DNA from: Tetrahymena thermophila SB210
Lineage: Eukaryota > Ciliophora > Oligohymenophorea > Hymenostomatida > Tetrahymenidae
Assembly: GCF_000189635.1 (NCBI RefSeq)
Contig: NW_002476024.1
Coordinates: 1-32,639, forward strand
Length of the DNA: 32,639 nucleotides
Direction: 5' to 3'
The first letter of the stretch is position 1, and each line of letters starts with the position of its first letter. The position numbers were made by a program, and so were the translations under genes. Positions 24,493 to 32,639 of this stretch are shown one piece after another. The notes under the pieces were generated by a model. That model was not told where the DNA came from. It made no database searches and worked only from the letters and a program-made list of their open reading frames with translations.

Positions 24493-24909
24493 ATTCTATT
24501 ATATTTTTTACTAATTATATGATAAATATTTATTAAAAATAGTATATCTTTATATATATATTAAGTATTCTCGAAAATTTAAAAATCTTAAAAACTTGTA
24601 AATAATTTATTTTTTATTATTTCATAACTCACTTCAAAAAATTTAGATGTAAAAAATTTTTTATTTTTAAAATTATAATAAATTAAATTATAATTCTATT
24701 ATCAAATATAAAAATCAGATTTTTTAACAAATAACAAAAAAATTTATTTCATAATAAGTGACATCTAAACGACGAAATTTTTGAATGGTATCTTGCTTTT
24801 TCTATATTTAAGTGGAAAATACTTTTTCAAAATATTATTTATTATAACATATAATATTCAATTATTCAAACATTTAATATTTATTCATCATTTTTTTCCC
24901 ACATATTTA
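24493..24909. other. Intergenic region between convergent genes
   Basis: AT-rich, with no gene. The right part (from about 24830) belongs to a segment repeated at about 31510 downstream of LRR gene B, so it is 3' flank of LRR gene A. Confidence 0.6.
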
Positions 24910-25150
24910 TCACCATATTTTTTTTTTAAAGACAACTAACCTTTTTGATTTAAGACACTTGCTTATTGCTTTAAATTTTTATGATTCATTCATATAGTTA
25001 TAACTTTTATAATAAATTTGTGTAAAATTTAAATAAATATTAAATAAAATAAACTATTAAGCTAAAAATTATTTCTTAAATTAATAAATAAAATATATTA
25101 GTGGAATAAAAAAGATAAAAAAAATAAGTTAAATAAATGCTAGAAGCTGT
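24830..25150. repeat. Duplicated 3' end and flank of LRR gene A (copy 1)
   Basis: Closely similar to about 31510-31800 in the same orientation, over the terminal exon, last intron and flank (shared blocks include CAAACATTTAATATTTATTC and AAGACACTTGCTTAT). It shows that LRR genes A and B are paralogues created by duplication of a whole 3' end. Confidence 0.85.
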
Positions 25151-27959
25151 TTTGTTTTATATTTAAAAATGTCACAATCCAAAACAAATAAACTTTTTTT
25201 ACCCAAGATTAATTTTAAAATTTGAGAGATTAATGCAATTTGCTAAACCTGAACCTAAGCCTGATGCACCTACGTTACCAATTAAATTAAACCTTTTTAA
25301 ATATTGATAAAAAATATATATAAATAGTTAAATAGAAGGAAAAAATGAAGAAAAAATATGAATTAATAAGATTAATTAATTTATAATAAAAACAAAAGTT
25401 TAAAATAAAATAATTAGTGAGTTAAATTAACAAAGAAATAAGAAAAAAAAGTAAGCACAATAAAAATAAAAAGAAAAATGAGCTTTATTTAAATTAGTTT
25501 TTATAATTAAAAATATCACAATCCAAAACAAATAAACTTTTTTTACCCAAGATTAAGTTTCAAATTTGAGAGATTAATGCATTTTGCTAAACTAGAACCT
25601 AAGCTTGATGCACCCACTCCACCAATTTTATTGAAACTTTTTAAATATTGAAGAAAAAATATATAATTAAATTGTTTATTAGAAGGAAAAAATTAAGAAA
25701 AAATATGAAATCATAAGATTACTTAATTAGAAAGAAGATAAAAAAGCAAGCACAATAAAATAAAAAAAAAGTTCTTTATTGTTTTAAATTAGTTTTTATA
25801 ATTAAAAATATAACAATCCAAAATAAAAATAAACTGTTTTTACGAAAGTTAAAGTGTCAAATTTGAGAGATTAATGCACTTTGCTAAACCAAAACCTAAG
25901 CCTGATACACCTTCATCATCAATTTAATTGCGACTTTTTAAATATTGAAGAAAAAATATATAATTAAATAGTTAATTAGAATTAAGAAATGAAGAAATAA
26001 TATTAAAATTAATAATTAAAACAAAAGTTAAAAATTAAATTATGAGTTAAATTAACAAAGAAATAAGAAAAAAAGCAAAAACAAAAAGAAAAAAGAGCTT
26101 TATTGTTTTAAATTAGTTTTTATAATTAAAAATATAACAATTCAAAACAAATAAACCGTTTTTACTAAAAGTTAAGTGTCAAATTTGAGAGATTAATGAA
26201 CTTTGCTAAACCAGAATCTAAGCTTTATGCACCCATTCCACCAATTTGATTGTCACTTTTTAAATATTGAAGAATAAAAATATAATTAGATTATTAATTA
26301 GTGAAGAAAAAATATGAAATAATTAGATTAATTAATAATAAAAGCAAAAAAGTAGAAAATAAAATGATTAGTGAGTTAAATTAATAAAGCAATAACAATA
26401 AAAAGAAAAAAAGATCTTTATTGTTTTAAACTAGTTTTAATAATTAAAAATATCACAATCCAAAACAAATAAACTGTTTTTACCCAAGATTAAGTGTCAA
26501 ATTTGAGAGATTAATGCAATTTGCTAAACCAGAACCTAAGCCTGATATACCTTCATCACCAATTTAATTGAAACTTTTTAAATATTGAAGAAAAAATATA
26601 TGATTAAATAGTTAATTAGAAGGAAAAAATGAAGAAATAATATGAAATAATAAGATTAATTCATTAATAATAAAAGCAAAAGTAAAAGTAAAATAATGAG
26701 TTAGTTAAATTAACAAAGAAATAAGAAAAAAAGCAAGGACAATAAAAAGAAAAAGAAAAAAGATCTTTATTGTTTTAAATTAGTTTTTATGATTAAAATA
26801 TCACAATACAAAATAAAATAAAATGTTTTTACTAAAGGTTAAGTGTCAAATTTGAGAGATTAATGCAATTTGCTAAAGCAGAACCTAAGCCTGATACACC
26901 TTCATCACCAATTTAATTGCTACTTTTAAAATATTAAAGAAAAAATATATCATTAAATTGTTAATTAGAACTAAAAGATGAAGAAAAAAAATGAAATAAT
27001 AAGATTAATTAATAATAAAAGCAAAAGTTTAAAATATAATAATGAGCTAAATTATCAAAGATAGAAGAAAAAAAAGCAAGCAAGCACAATAAAAACAAAA
27101 AGAAAAAAACCTTTATTGTTATAAATTAATTTTTATAATTAAAAATATCACATTCTAAAACAAATAAACTGTTTTTACCCAAGATCAAGTGTCAAATTTG
27201 AGAGATTAATGCAATTTTATAAACCAGAACCTAAGCCTGATGTACCCATTCCACCAATTTGATTGCCACTTTTTAAATATTAAAGAAAAAATATATATTT
27301 AAATTGTTAATTAGAAGGAAAAAATGAATGAAATATATGAAATAATAAAATTAATTAATAATAAAAGGGGAGCAAAAGTTTAAAATTAAACTATTATTGA
27401 GTTAAATTAAGAAAGAAACAAAGAAAGAAGATAACAAAGCAAGTAAGCACAATAAAAATAAAAAAAAGAACATTATTGTTTTAAATTAGTTTTTATAATT
27501 AAAAATATCACAATCCAAAACAAATAAACTGTTTTTACCCAAGATCAAGTGTCAAATTTGAGAGATTAATGCAATTTGATAAAACAGAACCTAAGCCTGA
27601 TGCACCCTTTACACCAATTTAATTTTAACTTTTTAAATATTCAAGAAAAAATATATAATTAAATAGTTAATTAGAAGGAAAAAATGAAGAAATAATATGA
27701 AATAATAAGATTAATTAATAATAAAAGGGGAGCAAAAGTTTAAAATTAAACAATAATTGAGTTTAATTAAGAAAGATAGAAGATAAAAATCAAGCAATCA
27801 CAATAAAAAAAAAAAAAGATTTTATTGTTTTAAATTAGTTTTTATAATTTAAATATATCAAAATCAAAAATAAATAAACTGTATTTACCCAAGTTCAAGT
27901 GTCAAATTAGAGAGATTAATGCAATTTCCTAAGGCAGAACTTAAGCTTGATGCACCTTC

Positions 27960-27972
27960 ATCACCAATTTCA
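27960..27972. repeat. Target-site duplication, left copy (13 bp)
   Basis: ATCACCAATTTCA, identical to 28385-28397. It is part of the normal LRR exon sequence, so it is the original target. Confidence 0.93.
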
Positions 27973-27973
27973 A

Positions 27974-28036
27974 GGGCTAAGCGACTCGAGTGGGCGAGTC
28001 GGAGGGTCTTAGCAGTGATATCGGGGGTTCGAATCC
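27974..28036 (+). promoter_or_regulatory. Internal polymerase III promoter (box A and box B)
   Basis: Box B at 28026-28036 matches the GGTTCGANTCC consensus exactly. Box A at 27974-27985 matches TGGCNNAGYNGG at most conserved positions but not the first base or the last two. The spacing suits polymerase III. The acceptor and T-stems do not pair well, so this is not a functional tRNA gene. Confidence 0.75.
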
Positions 28037-28362
28037 TATACCGCCCCCTTTATTTCGAAAAATTCCATGTAAAAATGTGAATGTTACCAGCGGTCTCCTT
28101 GGTAGGAGGGAAGGGCCAAATCTGATAGGAGGTAAAGAGGAGGCCCCATTCTGAACAGAAGATCTGGAATACAAATGGGAAGCGAGCATAATGCGTAGTC
28201 AAATCATGGAAGATTAGTAGAAATGCCATTAGGGTGTAGGTGACCCTTCCCTTCTAGTATATTACCCACAATTATATATAAATAAATTGGTATACGTATA
28301 ATAATAATGTATAAGTAATTATATATAGGGCCCCTATCCCGAGTGCATGTAACCATGTGCGA

Positions 28363-28384
28363 GTATGTATGTATGTATGTATGT
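28363..28384 (+). repeat. GTAT microsatellite tail of the element
   Basis: Five or so tandem copies of GTAT/TATG directly against the right target-site duplication, the expected place for a SINE 3' tail used for priming by a partner LINE. Confidence 0.85.
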
Positions 28385-28397
28385 ATCACCAATTTCA
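28385..28397. repeat. Target-site duplication, right copy (13 bp)
   Basis: Identical to 27960-27972. The six bases that follow complete the interrupted LRR exon. Confidence 0.93.
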
Positions 28398-29077
28398 TTT
28401 TTACTTTTCAAATATTGAAGAAAAAATATATAATTAAATAGTTAATTAGAAGGAAAAAATGAAGGAGAAATATGAAATAATAAGATTAATTAATAGTAAA
28501 AGCAAAAGTTTAAAATTAAATGATTAGTGAGTTAAATTAAAAAAGAAATAAGAAAAAAAAGCATACATAATAAAAAGAAAAAGAAAAAAGATCTTTATTG
28601 TTTTAAATTAGTTTTTATAATTAAATATATCACAATCCAAAACAAATAAACTGTTTTTACAGAAGATTAAGTGTCAAATTTGAGAGATTAATGCAATTTG
28701 CTAAACCAGAACCTAAGCCAGATGCACCTTGATTACCAATTTTAATGTAATTTTTTAAATATTGAAGAAAAAATATATCATTCATTAAATTGTTATAATA
28801 TGAAATAATAAGATTAATTAATAATAAAATTGGAGCAAAAGTTTAAAATAAAATGATGATTAGTGAGTTAAATTAACAAAGAAATAAGAAAAAAAAGCAA
28901 GTACCATAAAAAGAAAAAGAAAAAAGATCTTTCTTGTTTTAAATTAGTTTTTATAATTAAAAATATGATGATCCAAAACAAATAAACTGTTTTTACCCAA
29001 AATAACGTGTCAAATTAATGCAATTTGCTAAACCAGAATCTGAGCTTGATGCACCCATTTCACTAAGATTATTGCCA

Positions 29078-29950
29078 CTTTTAAATTATTCAAGAAAAAA
29101 TATATTATTAAATTGTTAATTAGAAGGAAAAAATGAAGAAAAAATAAGAAATAATAAGATTAATTAATAATATATGAATTAAATTAAAAAAAAATGAAAA
29201 AAAAAACAAGCAAAATAAAAAGAAAAAGAAAATAATCAAAATAAAATAAAAGAGCTTTAATTTTTTAAATTAATTTTTATAAATTAAAAATATTACAATC
29301 CAAAACAAATAAACTGTTTTTATCAATTATAAATGTTAATAGCAAAAAATCAAAGAAAATATGAAATAATAAATATTTAAAAATTGAAATTAAGTTAAAA
29401 TATCTAAAAAAATTTTGTTTTAATAAAAATCAATCAATAATGATGAGAATTTCTATTAGAAAAATTATTTTTATGAATAAATTGAAAGTTAAATATATAA
29501 AAAATATTAATAATAATAAAAATAATATTTTTAAATTAAATATACTCTAGATCAATATGGAGAACCTAATGAGATAAAAGTGAAGAGTTTAAAAACTTTT
29601 TTTATTAAAATATATTAATTTAAAGGATATTAATAAAAAAATTAATAATTACTCTTTCTAAATTGTAATATTTTTAAATCTGTTATATCATTTTTTTTAT
29701 TTTTCAAAAATGTTGAATAGAAATTTGTGGAATTTAATTAATTTTAAATGGGTAAAAAGAACAAATAAAATATAATAATTTATTATCAAATATTAATTTA
29801 TGAATTTGCTTTACTAAGATATATCACAGAAAAATAAATTTAAAATTAAATATTTAATCTTAATATTTATATTTTAAATACATATTTAAAAATATAGTGG
29901 GAATTAGAGACAGGCAGTAAGTCATGTTAGAAAAAATTCTAGTAATAAAT
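29078..29950. other. Decayed end of the LRR array and AT-rich spacer
   Basis: 29078-29323 is one more unit-type intron, but its donor on the minus strand reads AT instead of GT (29322-29323), and the exon it should join is unrecognisable beyond a possible LLLTFII remnant. From about 29340 the DNA is AT-rich without clear coding. A short coding-like stretch at about 29550-29590 (DQYGEPNEIKVKSL on the plus strand) and an ATG at 29710 are too weak to call. Confidence 0.5.
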
Positions 29951-29954
29951 TAAT

Positions 29955-31154
29955 GTTCTTCATTAATCTTATTATTTCATATTTTTTCTTCATTTTTTCC
30001 TTCTAATTAACTATTTAATCATATATTTTTTATTCAATATTTAAAAAGTTTTAATTCAATTGATGACAAAGGTGCATTAGGCTTAGGTTCTGGTTTGGCA
30101 TAGTGCATTAATCTCTAAAATTTGACATTTAACCTTGGGTAAAAACAGTTTATTTGTTTTGGATTGTGATATTTTTAATTATAAAAACTAATTTAAAACA
30201 ATTAAACTCTTTTTTCTTTTTCTTTTTAATGTGCTTGCCTTTTTTTTGTTCTTTCTTTGTTAATTTAACTCATTATTTTATATTAACTTTTGCTTTTATT
30301 ATTAATTAATCTTATTATTTCATATTTTTTCTTCATTTTTTCCTTCTAATTAACTATTTAATGATATATTTTTTCTTCAATATTTAAAAAGTTTCAATTA
30401 AATTGGTTCAATGGGTGGTTCAGGCTTAGGTTCTGGTTTAGCAAATTACATTAATCTCTCAAATTTGACAATTGACCTTCGGTAAAAACAGTTTATTTGT
30501 TTTAGATTGTGATATTTTTAATAATTAATTAACATTATTATTTCATAGTTTTTCTTTATTTTTTCCTTCTAATTAACTATTTAATGATATATTTTTTCTT
30601 CAATATTTAAAAAGTTTCAATTAAATTGGTGACGAAGGTACATCAGGCTTAGGTTATGGTTTAGCAAATTGTATTAATCTCTCAAATTTGACAATTGACC
30701 TTCGGTAAAAACAGTTTATTTGTTTTGGATTGTGATATTTTTAAATATAAAAACTAACTTAAAACTATAAAGCTCTTTTTGTTTTTCTTTTTATTATGCT
30801 TCCTTTTTTTTTGTTCTTTATATGTTAATTTAACTCATGATTTTATTTTCAACTATTACTTTTATTATTAATTCATTAATGTTATTATTTCATATTTTTT
30901 CTTCATTTTTTCCTTCTAATAAACTATTTAATGATATACTTTTTCTTCAATATTTAAAAAGTGGCAATTAAATTGGCGACGAAGGTGCATTTGATTCATA
31001 TGGTATACATCATTATAATGATTGGACAAGATAAAATGGTTTTATAGGTTTTATTAGTTGTATTCCTTCAATAATTGGTAATAAAGATTATGTTGTATGT
31101 TTAAATTAAATAATGATCCTAACGACAAAAGTTAAAATAAAAAGTAAAATTTGA
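29955..31154 (+). pseudogene. Inverted LRR fragment: three repeats and a truncated fourth
   Basis: Units of the same family in the opposite orientation. LRR exons 30049-30138, 30392-30481 and 30615-30704 are each 90 nt, phase 2 and open, with CTTGG or CTTCG before GTAAAAAC. A fourth starts at 30962 normally (GNQIGDEGA) but leaves the LRR consensus at about 30990 and runs as unrelated sequence to a TGA at 31152-31154. The intron between the second and third exon has lost about 120 bp. The left edge of similarity is near 29955, in mid-intron, with no upstream exon. Both edges are therefore abrupt, as in an inverted or rearranged fragment rather than a complete gene. If transcribed with the flanking minus-strand arrays it could form long double-stranded RNA. 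Confidence 0.78.
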
Positions 31155-31509
31155 TTTCTCCTAGAGGTTTTATAAATCATGGTATTTATTTAATCATGAT
31201 AAATAAAAAAAGATAGAAATATGATTGATGGATAATATTACAGATTAAAATATAACTGGAATATAAAAGCTTGGCATTTATATAATATATTAAGAAATAA
31301 TATAACACTAAAAGTTTCAAATTATTTGATCGTTTTTGGAGAAACTAAAGGGTTGCTTAAGAGTAATTAATTAATTTAAGTAAATTTAATTTTTTTATTT
31401 TTTATAAATAATTTATTTACTTACAAAAATAGATATGAATGATATTTATAAATATAAATCAATAAAAAATCTATCTATTTGTTTATATTTTAGATTTAAA
31501 AAAACTTTT
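31155..31509. other. AT-rich spacer of unknown origin
   Basis: No gene seen. It follows the broken LRR unit and differs from the LRR unit sequence. Small inverted matches such as AATCATG/CATGATT occur near 31178-31200. Confidence 0.4.
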
Positions 31510-31800
31510 CAAAATATTATATAATATTATTCAAACATTTAATATTTATTCATCGTTTTTTTCGTGATTTCTTTATTATCAGAATAATTTTTTAAAGACA
31601 ACTAGTCTTTTTAATTTAAGACACTTGCTTATAACTTTCAATTTTTATGATTCATTGATTAGGCTAATATTTTATAATAAATTTGTGTAAATTTTAAATA
31701 AATATCAAATAGAATAAACTTTTAAATTAAAAAATATTTCTTAAATTAATAAATAAAATAGCATTAGTGGTATAATAAAGATAAAAAAATAAATCAAATA
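31510..31800. repeat. Duplicated 3' end and flank of LRR gene B (copy 2)
   Basis: Paralogous to about 24830-25150 in the same orientation, with scattered substitutions and small indels. Confidence 0.85.
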
Positions 31801-32639
31801 AAAACTATAAAATAAATTCAAAGAGTTTTATTGTTTTTAATTAGTTTTTATAATTCAAAATATCGCAATCCAAAACAAATAAACTGTTTTTACTTAAGTT
31901 TAAGTGTCAAATTTGAGAGATTAATGCAATTTGCTAAACCAGAACCTAAGCCTGATGCACCTTCGACACCAATTTAATTCCAACTTTTTAAATATTGAAG
32001 AAAAAATATATCATAAAATAGTTAATTAGAAGGAAAAAATGAAGAAAAAATATGAAATAATAAGATTAATTCATTAATAATAAAAGTAAAAAATTTGAAA
32101 ATAAAAAGATGAGCTAAATAAATTAACAAAGAAAGAACAAAAAAAAGCAAGCACAATAAAAAGAAAAAGAAAAAAGAGCTTTATTGTTTTTAATTAGTTT
32201 TTATCATTCAAAATATCACAATCCAAAACAAATAAACTGTTTTTACCGAAGGTTAAGTGTCAAATTTGAGAGATTAATGCAATTTGCTAAACCAGAACAT
32301 AAGCCTGATGCACCCATTGCACTAATTTTATTACCACTTTTTAAATATTGAAGAAAAAATATATCATAAAATAGTTAATTAGAAGGAAAAAATGAAGTAA
32401 AAAATATGAAATAATAAGATTAATTCATTAATAATAAAAGTAAAAATTTGAAAATCAAAGGATGAGCTAAATAAATTAACAAAGAAAGAACAAAAAAAAG
32501 TAAGCACAATAAAAAGAAAAAGAAAAAAGAGCTTTATTGTTTTTAATTAGTTTTTATCATTCAAAATATTACAATCCAAAACAAATAAACTGTTTTTACC
32601 GAAAGGTTAAGTGTCAAATTTGAGAGATTAATGCAATTG
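31579..32639 (-). CDS. LRR gene B, 3' part (continues beyond the window)
   Basis: Minus strand. The terminal exon 31579-31663 encodes LINESQKLKV and a basic end ...KRLVVFKKLF, then TGA. LRR exons 31894-31983 and 32247-32336 are 90 nt and phase 2. A third starts at 32600 and is cut by the window end at 32639. Units repeat at exactly 353 bp here, and the two complete introns are almost identical, so this copy looks younger than gene A. The third exon shows one extra A near its 3' edge (GAAAGG where the others have GAAGG on the plus strand). That would change the phase before the donor, so it may be a frameshift or a base-call error. The protein family and exon plan are as in gene A. Confidence 0.78.

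Larger units (their letters stand above)
27973..28384 (+). mobile_element. tRNA-related SINE-like retroposon, 412 bp
   Basis: A block clearly richer in G+C than the surrounding DNA, flanked by perfect 13-bp direct repeats. The head has a box A-like GGGCTAAGCGAC (27974-27985) and a box B GGTTCGAATCC (28026-28036) about 40 bp apart, as in tRNA genes and tRNA-derived SINEs. A perfect 6-bp stem (CGACTC/GAGTCG, 27982-28001) sits where a D-arm would be. The body (about 28060-28330) has no TTTT run that would end polymerase III transcription, and contains an ATAGGG-C-CCCTAT hairpin near 28325-28337. The 3' end is a GTAT microsatellite tail. It encodes no evident protein, so it would depend on another element's reverse transcriptase. 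It lies antisense to LRR gene A and splits one exon. A family name cannot be assigned. No second copy lies in the window. Confidence 0.82.
24910..29077 (-). pseudogene. LRR gene A: eleven tandem one-exon repeats, disrupted
   Basis: Minus strand. The terminal exon at 24910-25003 encodes YNYMNESQKF and a basic end ...KRLVVFKKKIW, then TGA. Upstream LRR exons: 25203-25292, 25547-25636, 25844-25933, 26166-26255, 26484-26573, 26833-26922, 27179-27268, 27539-27628, 27889-28403 (split by an inserted element), 28661-28750, 28997-29077. All are 90 nt except the last (81, an in-frame loss of three codons) and the interrupted one. Every exon is phase 2, preceded by AAAAAG (one exception) and followed by GTAAA. 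Each encodes N-x-I-G-x-x-G-x-S-x-L-x-S-x-L ... C-I-N-L-S-N-L. Damage lies in the 5' half: the inserted element, an acceptor AG changed to AA at 28751-28752, and a lost donor upstream at 29322-29323. No start exon is found. The eight repeats nearest the 3' end are open and could still be expressed from another start. Confidence 0.8.
25203..29335 (-). repeat. Tandem array of about 345-bp LRR exon-plus-intron units
   Basis: Units begin at 25203, 25547, 25844, 26166, 26484, 26833, 27179, 27539, 27889, 28661 and 28997, with spacings of 297-360 bp (772 where the element lies, which is 347 without it). The introns are nearly as similar to each other as the exons, sharing AATCCAAAACAAATAAACTG, TTAGAAGGAAAAAATGAAG and TATGAAATAATAAGATTAAT blocks. 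The whole exon-intron unit was therefore amplified, presumably by unequal crossing-over, and recently or with ongoing homogenisation. Confidence 0.92.

Noticed and set aside
27973..28050. A functional tRNA gene
   Set aside because: Box A and box B are present, but acceptor and T-stem pairing fail and no anticodon arm can be drawn. The flanking duplication and tail fit a SINE better.
27977..28398. Minus-strand ORFs of 64 and 70 residues across the inserted element
   Set aside because: They are chance frames in the noncoding element. One reads the microsatellite tail as His-Thr-Tyr repeats.
25203..29335. CRISPR-like array of evenly spaced repeats
   Set aside because: The repeats are 90-nt protein-coding LRR exons with spliceable introns, the units are over 300 bp, and the genome is eukaryotic.
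29550..29770. Plus-strand coding-like stretch and ATG that might start the inverted LRR gene
   Set aside because: Too short and without a matching phase to the first plus-strand LRR exon. The similarity to LRR units only begins near 29955.

Overview
The window is from a hymenostome ciliate, most likely Tetrahymena or a close relative. The evidence is very AT-rich DNA, long reading frames that appear only if TAA and TAG are read as glutamine and TGA is the sole stop, small AT-rich GT...AG introns, and a pure CCCCAA telomere tract of the Tetrahymena type. A standard-code ORF search therefore misses almost every gene. The models below were rebuilt by hand with the ciliate code. In the main spliced genes the exon phases agree at every junction.

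Layout. (1) 1-272: AT-rich flank ending in 14 well-coded codons from an ATG at 231, which runs straight into 273-620, a tract of 57 CCCC blocks. The tract is oriented as the left telomere of the DNA to its right. (2) 1108-5539 (+): nine-exon gene for a 976-residue multi-zinc protein of the RING-IBR-RING (ubiquitin ligase) type with an extra C-terminal RING-H2-like finger. (3) 6739-6933 (-): a 64-residue charged protein. Two weak ORFs (7564 and 8786) follow. (4) 9898-12544 (+): eleven-exon leucine-rich-repeat (LRR) gene in which most exons are exactly 90 nt and encode one repeat. One splice donor is changed. (5) 13609-24492 (+): twelve-exon gene for a 3,235-residue secretory/surface protein, with signal peptide, furin-like cysteine repeats, a very long beta-rich ectodomain with a GGALY-type beta-helix, EGF-like cysteines and about seven membrane spans. 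(6) 24910 to the end: a tandem LRR cluster in which exon plus intron (about 345 bp) is the amplified unit. There are eleven units on the minus strand (gene A), an inverted block of four units on the plus strand, then the 3' end of a second minus-strand paralogue (gene B) that leaves the window.

The most striking object is a 412-bp GC-richer element at 27973-28384. It has an RNA polymerase III type box A/box B head, a GTAT microsatellite tail and a perfect 13-bp target-site duplication, which is the structure of a tRNA-derived SINE. It sits inside a single LRR exon. Removing the element and one duplication copy restores an exon of exactly 90 nt. With splice-site lesions in neighbouring units and an inverted copy next door, the cluster looks like a decaying gene-family locus able to make self-complementary RNA.

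Whether this is macronuclear DNA (telomere at a scaffold end, with foreign sequence joined to its left) or germline micronuclear DNA (internal CCCCAA tract, retained transposon) cannot be settled from the sequence alone.
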